Assembly: GCF_027594545.1 (NCBI RefSeq)
Contig: NZ_CP115160.1
Location: forward strand, 3,840,501 to 3,904,500
Source: Algoriphagus sp. TR-M9
Lineage (GTDB): Bacteria; Bacteroidota; Bacteroidia; Cytophagales; Cyclobacteriaceae
Reading direction: 5' to 3'
Length of the DNA stretch: 64,000 nucleotides
Part shown: in pieces, positions 9,346 through 17,913 of the stretch
How the letters are laid out: each line of letters starts with the position of its first letter
Position numbering within the stretch: the stretch's first letter is position 1
The notes under the pieces: model-generated
The model's database searches: none
Told to the model about the DNA's origin: nothing
The model's input: only the letters and a program-made list of their open reading frames with translations
Position numbers and translations under genes: made by a program

Positions 9346-9380
9346 AAAAGCCTGAAATTTTCGCAGATTTCAGGCTTTTT
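9346..9380. terminator. Bidirectional intrinsic terminator between glpF and the acyl-CoA dehydrogenase
   Basis: AAAAGCCTGAAAT, a short loop, and ATTTCAGGCTTTTT form a perfect long stem with A and T tracts on either side. It serves both the glp operon (plus) and the convergent acyl-CoA dehydrogenase (minus). Confidence 0.9.
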
Positions 9381-9399
9381 GATGCGGATAAAGCTGGAA

Positions 9400-10542
9400 T
9401 TATTTCAATAACTCCCGAGCGATAACCATTTTTTGAATTTCGGATGTTCCTTCACCAATCGTGCAAAGTTTAGAGTCACGATAGAATTTCTCTACCGGAT
9501 AATCCTTGGTAAAGCCATATCCCCCAAAAATCTGCACAGCCTCATTGGAAACGGAAACTGCCACTTCGGAAGAGTAATACTTAGCTTGGGCAGAGGCCAT
9601 AGTTACCTTTTCCCCACGGTTTTTGAGGTCTGCTGCTTTGAAAATCAATAGACTTGAAGCTTCTACTTGAGTAGCCATATCAGCCAATTTGAATGAAATA
9701 CCCTGGTAGGAACTGATAGGTTTATTGAACTGATGACGCTCCTTGGAGTACTGAACGGCGGCTTCCAAAGCCCCCTCAGCAATGCCCTGACCAAGTGCTG
9801 CAATGGAGATTCTTCCTCCATCCAACACCTTCATTGATTGGATAAAACCATCACCTACTTTTCCTAACACCTGGCTTTCAGAAACCTTGCAGTCCGTGAA
9901 AATCATTTCTGCCGTTTCGGAAGCACGCATTCCTAGTTTATCTTCTTTTCGTCCTCCTTTAAATCCTGGAGTGCCTCGCTCTACAATAAATGCCGTCATT
10001 CCATGTGAATCCCCGATTTCACCAGTCCGTGCGATTACCACAGCCACATCACCGGAAACACCATGAGTGATGAAATTCTTGGCGCCATTGATGACCCAGT
10101 GGCCCCCTTCTTTTTTAGCTACCGTACGCATATTTCCGGCATCTGAGCCGGTGTTTGGTTCAGTCAGCCCCCAAGCTCCCAACCACTCGCAGCTAGCCAG
10201 TTTGGGCAGGTATTTCTTCTTTTGCTCCTCTGAACCAAAAGCCATGATGTGCCCGGAGCAAAGGGAGTTATGCGCAGCCATAGACAGCCCTACAGCCGGA
10301 TCCAGCTTAGATAGCTCCACAATCGCTGTAACATATTCCAAGTATCCAAAACCTGAGCCTCCATATTCTGTAGGGATCAAAACACCCATCAGGCCGAGTT
10401 CGCCTAGTTTTTTGAATAAATCTACAGGGAAAAATTGCCGCTCATCCCAGTCCTTGCGAAATGGAGTAATTTCCTTGGCACCAAAATCACGGATCATCTG
10501 TGCGATCATCCGCTGATTTTCATTTTGATTGAAATCTAGCAT
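9400..10542 (-). CDS. Acyl-CoA dehydrogenase
   Basis: A 380-residue flavoprotein of the short/medium-chain acyl-CoA dehydrogenase type. It contains WLGAWGLTEPNTGSDAG (substrate and FAD contacts), QIFGGYGFTKDYPVEKFYRD and the C-terminal IGEGTSEIQKMVIARELL, in which the Glu of GEGTSE is the usual catalytic base. It carries out the first step of fatty-acid or branched-acyl beta-oxidation, passing electrons to ETF. It is monocistronic and convergent with glpF across a shared terminator. Chain-length specificity is not readable. Confidence 0.93.
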   Translation of the reverse strand: MLDFNQNENQRMIAQMIRDFGAKEITPFRKDWDERQFFPVDLFKKLGELGLMGVLIPTEYGGSGFGYLEYVTAIVELSKLDPAVGLSMAAHNSLCSGHIMAFGSEEQKKKYLPKLASCEWLGAWGLTEPNTGSDAGNMRTVAKKEGGHWVINGAKNFITHGVSGDVAVVIARTGEIGDSHGMTAFIVERGTPGFKGGRKEDKLGMRASETAEMIFTDCKVSESQVLGKVGDGFIQSMKVLDGGRISIAALGQGIAEGALEAAVQYSKERHQFNKPISSYQGISFKLADMATQVEASSLLIFKAADLKNRGEKVTMASAQAKYYSSEVAVSVSNEAVQIFGGYGFTKDYPVEKFYRDSKLCTIGEGTSEIQKMVIARELLK

Positions 10543-10778
10543 GTGTATGTATTTGGGTTTATATCTATTATAAAAACCCTAAGATTCAGAAATAGTTTGG
10601 ATTCAACAAATCCTAGCTGACCGTAGGAAATTTCTTTTTCAACCCTTTCGCAATCAAATAAATAGGACGCTACAGAAACCAAAGATGAAATAATGTACAG
10701 ATCGGAAAATCTGCCACTTTAAATGGAGCCTTGCACCTGAAATCTTTTTTAGCTTATTTTCCATCTAATCAATTGTTT

Positions 10779-12725
10779 ATGCGTTTTCTTACCCGATTAT
10801 TTGCTGTATTTCTACTTTTACTGGCTTCCACAAAATTGATCGCCCAAAGTACCCGACAGTTATTGGACAGTTTGAAATTAGAGCTCTCAAATGCCCCTAC
10901 TGACCAAGAACGATCTTTGGTCCTTTCTGACCTCACCTGGCATTATGTACCGGTATCACTGGACACAGCGATCTCCTTTGGGGAGGAAAATGTAGGCCTA
11001 GCGATGTCACTCGACGATCCAGACATACTTTCACAGGCATACAGTGACCTGGCCTATGCCTACATGGAAAAAGGTGAACTTCTAGGCGCGCGAAAAAACT
11101 ACCAAGAAGCGCTACGCATCCGCTATAAAACGGGGGACTCTACGAAAATATACGGTACCATTACCAACCTGGGCTCTGTGTATCAGCGGGATTTTCAGTC
11201 TGATTCCGCCATGGTCAACTACCTGAAAGCACTCAGTTTTTTTGAGCGAACCGGAAACGAGCGAAATGCTGATTTTGTACGGAATAACATTGGGGTGATT
11301 TATCTGGAAATGAGGAATTACCCAAAGGCTTTGGAGATCCTTAAAGAAGTAGCTGAATACCGCAAAGCAAACGGGGAAGACTACCTATATGCCTCTACCC
11401 TTACCAATATTGCCAGTATTCATAAAAACCAGAAAAATTTTGAAAAGGCGGAAGAAACTTACCTTGAAGCTTTGGAGATTTTCCAAAATGAGGAAGACGA
11501 CTATTATACCTCAACTACCTACAATAACCTGGCAACACTCTACAATGCTCAGGGCAAGAGCGATCTCGCTATTTCCTTTGCTGAAAAAGGCCTCACGCTA
11601 GCTGAAAAAGTTGGAGCGGACTATGACTATGCACTGATCGAGTCAAATCTGGCCAAATCTTATCATGACTTAAAGGACTACCGCAAATCCAGGGCATATT
11701 ACCTGCTAGCCTTGACCCATTTCAAAGCCCAAAATGCAGAGGATGATGTAGCGAGTATGTACTTGCTGATGTCCCCTGTCTATGCTGCTCTAGGAATGCC
11801 TGATAGCTCGGCGTATTACACCTCGGCTTACGTGGATCTAAACAAGAAATTGACAGAGCAGGAAATCCAGCAACTCACTACTGACCTGGAAGCAAGGTAT
11901 CAATCGGAGCAAAAGGATGCGGCCATTGCCCGGCAACAGCTTGAACTGAGGACCAAAAACTTTCAATTGTACGGTTCGCTGGTATTGGCGGTAGTATTGG
12001 GTTTGGTGGGCTATCTGCTCTACAGCCAGCAAAAACTGAAGAATCGCCAACTCACTCAGGAAGGCGAATTGAAAGTAGCTTTGGCACAGATCGAAACGCA
12101 GAATAAGCTACAGGAACAACGCATGTTAATCTCTCGCGATCTGCATGACAACATAGGCGCCCAGCTTACTTTTATCATTTCTGCGATAGAAAACCTCAAG
12201 TATTTTGACCCGATCAAAGACACGCTCACGCATCGATATGAGTCCATTGCCAATTTCACCAAGCAAACCATCACCGAGCTCCGGGACACGATCTGGGCCA
12301 TGAATTCCGGCCAAATCACCATGGGGCAATTGTCCGCCAGAATTTCTGATTACCTTGAGAGAGCTGGTATTTCCACACGTGGAATCAACTTTGAATTTGA
12401 GCTGGATAAAAGTTTGGACCCCAACTTTAGTATGGTTTCATCGGAAGGCATCCAAATTTACCGAATCGTACAGGAAGCAATCCAAAACGCCCTGAAATAC
12501 GCCTATCCCAGTCAGATTTTAGTTACTGTTTCCCAAAGAAATGGTGATTTCAATCTGAGCATAAATGATGATGGCTCGGGCTTTTTAGAAACTGAGGCTA
12601 CTGCAGGAAATGGTCTATTCAACATGCGAAAACGAGCCGAAGAACTGGGAGGAAGCCTTCAAATAATATCAGCAAAAGGCCAAGGCACCCAGGTCATCCT
12701 TTCCATTCCGGATAGATTAGCCTAA
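10779..12725 (+). CDS. TPR-containing orphan sensor histidine kinase (HisKA_3/HATPase_c)
   Basis: 648 residues from the ATG at 10779, which opens a clean signal peptide (MRFLTRLFAVFLLLLAS...AQS). Tetratricopeptide repeats fill about residues 40-380 on the periplasmic side, one membrane helix lies near 396-417, and a coiled coil leads into the NarL-type H-box SRDLHDNIGAQL (phospho-acceptor His456). The HATPase domain follows, with N box EAIQNALKYA and GNGLFNMRKRAEELGG. Such kinases normally phosphorylate a LuxR-type response regulator, but none is adjacent. A short coiled-coil membrane protein follows after the dispersed repeat. Confidence 0.88.
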   Translation: MRFLTRLFAVFLLLLASTKLIAQSTRQLLDSLKLELSNAPTDQERSLVLSDLTWHYVPVSLDTAISFGEENVGLAMSLDDPDILSQAYSDLAYAYMEKGELLGARKNYQEALRIRYKTGDSTKIYGTITNLGSVYQRDFQSDSAMVNYLKALSFFERTGNERNADFVRNNIGVIYLEMRNYPKALEILKEVAEYRKANGEDYLYASTLTNIASIHKNQKNFEKAEETYLEALEIFQNEEDDYYTSTTYNNLATLYNAQGKSDLAISFAEKGLTLAEKVGADYDYALIESNLAKSYHDLKDYRKSRAYYLLALTHFKAQNAEDDVASMYLLMSPVYAALGMPDSSAYYTSAYVDLNKKLTEQEIQQLTTDLEARYQSEQKDAAIARQQLELRTKNFQLYGSLVLAVVLGLVGYLLYSQQKLKNRQLTQEGELKVALAQIETQNKLQEQRMLISRDLHDNIGAQLTFIISAIENLKYFDPIKDTLTHRYESIANFTKQTITELRDTIWAMNSGQITMGQLSARISDYLERAGISTRGINFEFELDKSLDPNFSMVSSEGIQIYRIVQEAIQNALKYAYPSQILVTVSQRNGDFNLSINDDGSGFLETEATAGNGLFNMRKRAEELGGSLQIISAKGQGTQVILSIPDRLA

Positions 12726-12795
12726 TCTGACCAATGGCTAATGGTATGAACTCGAGCATGTCGAAAAACGACACACAGAGGGATGATTATCAACC

Positions 12796-12836
12796 ATGCG
12801 AGATTCCATCCCGTTTCCTTCGTCACGGGACAGGTT
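12796..12836. repeat. 41-bp dispersed repeat, copy 2
   Basis: Exact copy of 4821-4861, including the TCCCGT/ACGGGA hairpin, with similar flanks (CGACACACA upstream, AAACAGATGAAA downstream). It lies in the 215-bp gap after the histidine kinase. No other feature was seen in that gap. Confidence 0.8.
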
Positions 12837-12940
12837 GTGTCCTTTAAAAATCAAATTATAAACAGATGAAATAGTCCATTTGCCGTATTATTTCGGAGAA
12901 TAGCTTTATATAGCTTTGAAGACCTTCTTTTTATTCTGCA

Positions 12941-13246
12941 ATGGTCCTCTCCATTTTTGAAAATCACTTACTAGGTATTTTAGTGCCTTTAGTTTTGGGC
13001 AGTATTGCGCTGCTTCATTTCTTGCTTTTCAAGGAATACATACGTCAAGACAAAATCCAAACTAAACGCCTGAAAGAAATGGAAAGCCTAGTCCAAACTG
13101 AAATACTACGCTCCAAAGGCCTAAACTCCCAAGTTGGAAAACTGACAGAAATAAAAGAAAAAACACAGCAACAGCTTGACTTGATCAAACTCCAGGTTCA
13201 GTCCATCAAAGCAGACGAAGGAAATCCTAAGAAAAAAACACGCTAA
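12941..13246 (+). CDS. Small membrane protein with coiled coil
   Basis: A 101-residue protein of unknown function. One membrane helix (about residues 10-29, ILVPLVLGSIALLHFLLF) is followed by a charged helix rich in Lys, Gln and Glu that should form a coiled coil, and a basic tail KKKTR. The topology (N-terminal anchor, cytoplasmic coiled coil) is seen in many small Bacteroidota proteins. No family is recognised. It is the only gene between the kinase and the convergent inositol oxygenase gene. Confidence 0.6.
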   Translation: MVLSIFENHLLGILVPLVLGSIALLHFLLFKEYIRQDKIQTKRLKEMESLVQTEILRSKGLNSQVGKLTEIKEKTQQQLDLIKLQVQSIKADEGNPKKKTR

Positions 13247-13287
13247 ACTCCAATACAACTAAGGACAGATAGGCAAAGAAAAATTCA

Positions 13288-14106
13288 CTACCAATAAATC
13301 GGCCCCTTCCCCAGATACTTTTCTGCTATTGGCAGGTAGTATTCTTTTACTTCTTCTAAATCGTAAATCTTAGGAGATTTGGTGTACAAATCATATTGGT
13401 TGAAGTCCAAAATCCATTCCTTGTACTGCGCATCTTGCGGAGCTTCAAACTGCGAATAACTTCCCCCATTGTGCCAAGGGTAAAAAGAGTGGTAGCGTAC
13501 CATCACCATTCCGGCTTCAGGAATTGTGTTTTGGGAGTGGTTTTTCAAGACTTGATAGAAATATTCATCATGCCCCCAAGCGAGCTGTAGATTGTCTAAA
13601 CCACATCCTTTCTCGTAAATCCCCAATTCGGTGTTGTAGCGTGGGTCTTTCATATCTGGGTTCAGTTTATTGAACTCAGGATAGACACAGGTGTCAGGCA
13701 GTTTCGCCCCAACCACAAACACATCGCCGACCAAACCCCACTGCTCGTCTTGGCTCGTGCCGTCCTCGTCCGATCCGAATAAATACATCACCTTACCAAG
13801 ATCATGAATCAAACCGACCAGCTGCATCCAGTCAGGGCGGTTATCTGCGCGTAAGGCTTCAGCTGACTGAATCAAGTGCTGTACATTCGGCAAATCCAAA
13901 TCAGGATCACTGACATCGATCAAGGCATTGAGTTTTTCCATGGCATCCCACAGATTCATCGGCTTGTCAAACTTCAGGTATTTTGATTTCATGCGCTGCA
14001 CGTAATCGTAGGTCTGGTACATGCGCATTTTGCGGTAATGCTCCTTCACAGCAGCTTTGACATCGACGTGATTGTAATTTCTGAATTCCTTTTCTTTAGT
14101 TTCCAT
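13288..14106 (-). CDS. Inositol oxygenase (MIOX-like)
   Basis: A 272-residue protein close in length to eukaryotic myo-inositol oxygenase (~285). The HD-type diiron motif WMQLVGLIHDLGKVM is clear, as are the downstream MIOX blocks LPDTCVYPEFNKLNPDMKDPRYN and LQLAWGHDEYFYQVLKNH that supply further iron-binding His residues. The reaction cleaves myo-inositol with O2 to D-glucuronate. The upstream gene 4 bp away encodes a sodium:solute symporter, so uptake and oxidation of inositol form one operon. Bacterial MIOX is less common than the IolG route. Confidence 0.9.
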   Translation of the reverse strand: METKEKEFRNYNHVDVKAAVKEHYRKMRMYQTYDYVQRMKSKYLKFDKPMNLWDAMEKLNALIDVSDPDLDLPNVQHLIQSAEALRADNRPDWMQLVGLIHDLGKVMYLFGSDEDGTSQDEQWGLVGDVFVVGAKLPDTCVYPEFNKLNPDMKDPRYNTELGIYEKGCGLDNLQLAWGHDEYFYQVLKNHSQNTIPEAGMVMVRYHSFYPWHNGGSYSQFEAPQDAQYKEWILDFNQYDLYTKSPKIYDLEEVKEYYLPIAEKYLGKGPIYW

Positions 14107-14110
14107 AGCC

Positions 14111-15715
14111 TTAAGCGATTGTACCTAAAATTACATAAATAATTACTGTGATTGCAATCAAAATCCAACCCAGCGTAGTCGCATATTTCCAAGGAACTAT
14201 GCTCAGTTTACCAGAATCGGCCATTACAAATGGAGTTTTTACCGGGGATTGTGCAGACACCAAATGCATCACCATCAGATTGAGGACAAACTCAATTCCC
14301 CAAATATGAACGAAATGTATGTTCACTTGAAGAATCAAATCCATCAATATGTAGAATGCCAATCCGAATACCAGTCCTGCTTTTGCCCCTGCGGCAGATA
14401 CTTTTGGGAAAAAGAATCCAGCAATAATCACCGTCGCCATCGGGATAAAGAAGATACCATTCAACTGCTGTAAAAGCTGATACAATCCAGCTGGAGCATT
14501 GGCCACAAATGGAGCGACTAGAATAGAGACGATCGCCAAAATCGCTGAAACCCACTTTCCAATTCTCACGAGCTGACCTTCGTTTGCTGATTTCTTAATA
14601 TAAACCTTGAAAATATCCAGACTGAAAATAGTCGCAGCGCTATTCAAGGCACTGTTGAATGTGCTCAAGATTGCCCCCATAATCACAGCCACGAAGAATC
14701 CGGTCATCCAAGGCGGAAGCACACGCTTTACCAGTTCTGGATAAACGCTATCCTGAGCATCAAAAAGCGTGTCTCCGAAATAGTAGAAACCAATAATCCC
14801 CGGAAGCACAATCACCAGTGGAATCAGAATTTTTAAAATACCTGTAAATAGCAGTCCCTTTTGCGCTTCTTTCAAACTAACCGCTCCCAATGCCCGCTGT
14901 ACGATGGATTGGTGCATGGTCCAGAAGTAAAGTTGATTGATGATCAATCCGGTGAAAAGCACTTCGAATGGCAAAATGGAGTCCCGAGATCCCGGGCCAA
15001 CAGAAGGTTCTTTACTGATCACATTAAATTTCTCTGGTGCATTATTGAAGACTTTCACCAAGCCATCAATCACATTCCCATCTCCAATGTCCCACAGTGC
15101 AAAAACAGGAACCAGCAAACCTGCAATCAGTAAACCAAAACCGTTAATCGTATCTGTGTAAGCCACCATTTTCAATCCTCCAAAAATCGCATAAACTGCT
15201 CCGATTACTCCTACCACGACTACAGTGAGCCAGATTCCTTCCGCCTGCGTGATGCCCAGCGTTTCCGATATCCCGAAGATTGACTCGATATTTATTGCTC
15301 CGGTATAGAGAACTATTGGCAGCAAGGTGACTACGAATGATATGATAAGCAGAAGTGAAATCAGCGCCTGAGTCATTTTATCAAACCTTTTCTCCAAAAA
15401 CTCAGGAATGGTAGTCAATCCCATCCGCAGGTATTTTGGGATAAAATACAGAGCTCCGATCACCAGTGCGATAGCCGAAGTGACTTCCCAAGCGATGATG
15501 ATCGCGCCGTTTCTATAGGCTGATCCATTCATTCCTACCAGATGCTCTGTGGAAATATTGGTCAGCAACATGGAGCCAGCGATGACCACGCCCGTCAAAC
15601 TGCGACCACCAAGAAAATATCCGTCTTGAGTAGCAAGGTTTTGCTTGCGTAGCATCCAGGTAGAATAGATCGCTACGAAGCCGGTAAAGGCTAGGAAACT
15701 AAAAAGAGTAAGCAA
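14111..15715 (-). CDS. Sodium:solute symporter (SSF family), probable inositol transporter
   Basis: A 534-residue polytopic protein of the SSF/SLC5 family with about 14 membrane helices. Signatures include GRSLTGVVIAGSMLLTNISTEHLVGMNG near the N-terminus and AILSTFNSALNSAATIFSLDIFK in the middle (SSF sodium-binding region). It imports a sugar or polyol with Na+. Because the inositol oxygenase gene starts 4 bp downstream in the same direction, myo-inositol is the best guess for substrate; this rests on context only. Confidence 0.9.
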   Translation of the reverse strand: MLTLFSFLAFTGFVAIYSTWMLRKQNLATQDGYFLGGRSLTGVVIAGSMLLTNISTEHLVGMNGSAYRNGAIIIAWEVTSAIALVIGALYFIPKYLRMGLTTIPEFLEKRFDKMTQALISLLLIISFVVTLLPIVLYTGAINIESIFGISETLGITQAEGIWLTVVVVGVIGAVYAIFGGLKMVAYTDTINGFGLLIAGLLVPVFALWDIGDGNVIDGLVKVFNNAPEKFNVISKEPSVGPGSRDSILPFEVLFTGLIINQLYFWTMHQSIVQRALGAVSLKEAQKGLLFTGILKILIPLVIVLPGIIGFYYFGDTLFDAQDSVYPELVKRVLPPWMTGFFVAVIMGAILSTFNSALNSAATIFSLDIFKVYIKKSANEGQLVRIGKWVSAILAIVSILVAPFVANAPAGLYQLLQQLNGIFFIPMATVIIAGFFFPKVSAAGAKAGLVFGLAFYILMDLILQVNIHFVHIWGIEFVLNLMVMHLVSAQSPVKTPFVMADSGKLSIVPWKYATTLGWILIAITVIIYVILGTIA

Positions 15716-16423
15716 TTATTTTGGGTTGAGAGGGTTTATCAAAATTGTTTGCAGGGAAAATAGGGAATTAGGTCGAAGGAGCCAACTTGACTCGCTGGTG
15801 GAGAAGGAAATAAAAGCAGTTTTGGCACTGCGACAAATAGCTATCTCATCTTACTCTAAGAGAAGTTGCGAGGGAGTCTATGCCCCCGGCTTTGCCGAGG
15901 GTTATGAATCGTTTCAATCCTTCGGATCTTTTCGGAAAACTCATGGTATAGTATTCTTTAATATCAAGGGGGTTAGAAATTCAGTTCTAGTAACTTTAAA
16001 TTAAAATCTTTTAGTATTAGAGTCAATTGGTCTTAAATCCAACCCTAATACTACAAAGTCTAGCTCCGAAGGAGCTTAACAATTCATGACCCTGTACGCA
16101 GTGCGGGGTAAAGGAATTAAAAAGACTTTCCTAAGCCCTGGATGGGGCGAGACTTTGTCCCTCGGATTTCCGCTTTGTGAAGAACTTTCAATTGTTAGGG
16201 TATTTCCATTGATTCCACTAATAGTTAAATGGTTGAGTTTTGACATTTGAATGTCAATTTAAAGTTCAGATTCTAACTATGGCGAATTTGCCACCAATAG
16301 AAAATCTTTTGGCAGCAAAGGTTTTATTCTGACTGTCCATCTAGTATTCTTGATCCCATTTTGGCAATCCGTTTCTTTTACTTTTATTTATCCATTCTTA
16401 AAGTTTTAGCCAACCTGTTACCC
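15716..16423. other. Intergenic region with several imperfect palindromes
   Basis: About 700 bp without a convincing gene. It holds short palindromes: CCCCGGC-TTT-GCCGAGG at 15884-15901, AGCTCC-GAA-GGAGCT at 16062-16076, and an imperfect one at 16089-16109 (ACCCTGTAC...GTGCGGGGT) nested in an AATTC/GGAATT pair. GC rises around these. This resembles degenerate REP-like interspersed DNA of Bacteroidota rather than a gene. A promoter for the following hydrolase should lie in the right part. Confidence 0.5.
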
Positions 16424-17827
16424 ATGAAAAATTTTCTGTTAGTTCTTATCCTTTGCATTTTCACTTTTTCATCTTTCGCACAGGACATCACCGGGCAGTG
16501 GAATGGAGCGCTGAGAGTCCAAGGCACCCAGCTGCGTCTTGTTTTTCACATCGAAAAGACCGACGAAGGCTATAAATCGACCATGGACAGTCCAGACCAG
16601 GCTGCATTTGGGATTCCTGTCACTTCCACCAGCTTTGAAAACGATGTCATAAAAATCTCGATTACCAACGCAAATATCCAATATGAAGGAACACTGGGTG
16701 AGGACAGTATCATCATAGGGGTATTCAAACAAGCGGGTCAGACCTTCCCGATGAATTTGAGTCGAAGTGAAGTGCAGTCTGAAGAAGTCAAGCGACCTCA
16801 GGAGCCCACGAAGCCTTACGGCTATCACTCGGAAGATTTGTTTTTTGAAAATAAAGAAGCCGGAATCAAACTAGCCGGCACCCTCACATTACCTAAAGAA
16901 GGAGGTAATTTCCCCGCAGTAATTTTGATTTCAGGCAGCGGTCCACAGAATAGAAATGAAGAATTGATGGGGCATAAACCCTTTTTAGTTTTGTCGGATT
17001 TCTTAACTAGAAACGGCATTGCCGTACTTCGATTTGACGATAGGGGAACGGCCAGTTCTGAAGGTAATTTTACGGCAGCCACCAGTATAGATTTCGCCAC
17101 AGATGTAGCGGCTGCGGTTGATTACCTGAAAACCAGAAAAGAGATCAACCCCGCCCAAATCGGACTTATAGGCCATAGTGAAGGCGGGATCATCGCTCCT
17201 ATGGTCGCAAATTCCAATCCGCAGGATGTGGATTTTATCGTATTGCTTGCAGGCACAGGTATCCGCGGTGATCAATTGCTTTTACTCCAGCAAGCATTGA
17301 TCGGAAAAGCAGCAGGAATGACCCCTGCCCAGCTGGAGGAAAATGACATGATCAGTCGTCAAGCTTTTGAGATCATGCTCAAGGACCTGAGCGAAAAAGA
17401 GCTACAGCAGGAAATCGCAGCCTACATGACCCAGGTATATAGGAATATTCCTCCGGAAAATGTACCCAATGGAATGACTGAAGCAGATTTTGTAACAGCA
17501 CAGGTAAAGCAATTGACCAGCCCCTGGATGTCATCTTTTATCAAATATGATCCCAGCATCTCCTTAGAAAAGGTGACTTGCCCCGTCTTGGCTATCAATG
17601 GGGAAAAAGATCTTCAAGTTCCGCCCAAAGAAAACTTAGGAGCAATAAAAGCCGCTTTGGAAAAAGGCGGAAATCCAGATATCACCACAGTAGAATTAGC
17701 TGGACTAAATCATTTATTCCAAGAAGCTAACACCGGAGCTCCCAGTGAATATGCCAGTATTGATCAGACTTTTGCTCCCGCGGCTATGGAAGTGGTGCTA
17801 AGCTGGATCAAAGAAAGAGTAGAGTAA
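16424..17827 (+). CDS. Secreted alpha/beta hydrolase (serine esterase type)
   Basis: 467 residues from the ATG at 16424, which starts a strong signal peptide (MKNFLLVLILCIFTFSSFAQ). An N-terminal beta-rich domain (about residues 20-140) precedes the alpha/beta hydrolase fold. The nucleophile elbow is IGLIGHSEGG, the acid is likely in AINGEKDLQVPP and the His in LAGLNHLFQEA, so the triad is complete. The layout matches EstD-like and prolyl-oligopeptidase-related secreted hydrolases. The substrate is unknown. It precedes the TonB receptor gene by 86 bp but need not be co-transcribed. Confidence 0.88.
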   Translation: MKNFLLVLILCIFTFSSFAQDITGQWNGALRVQGTQLRLVFHIEKTDEGYKSTMDSPDQAAFGIPVTSTSFENDVIKISITNANIQYEGTLGEDSIIIGVFKQAGQTFPMNLSRSEVQSEEVKRPQEPTKPYGYHSEDLFFENKEAGIKLAGTLTLPKEGGNFPAVILISGSGPQNRNEELMGHKPFLVLSDFLTRNGIAVLRFDDRGTASSEGNFTAATSIDFATDVAAAVDYLKTRKEINPAQIGLIGHSEGGIIAPMVANSNPQDVDFIVLLAGTGIRGDQLLLLQQALIGKAAGMTPAQLEENDMISRQAFEIMLKDLSEKELQQEIAAYMTQVYRNIPPENVPNGMTEADFVTAQVKQLTSPWMSSFIKYDPSISLEKVTCPVLAINGEKDLQVPPKENLGAIKAALEKGGNPDITTVELAGLNHLFQEANTGAPSEYASIDQTFAPAAMEVVLSWIKERVE

Positions 17828-17913
17828 AAGCAGTCAGTTTTATAGTTTTTTTTGAACTGCACTAGGGGTAAGCTTCAACCTTCATGTCTTAGCTGAAAAC
17901 AAACTCAGTTAAG

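Noticed and set aside
15726..16004. 92-residue plus-strand ORF after the symporter start
   Set aside because: It runs through palindromic DNA, has no protein features and starts within the symporter upstream region.
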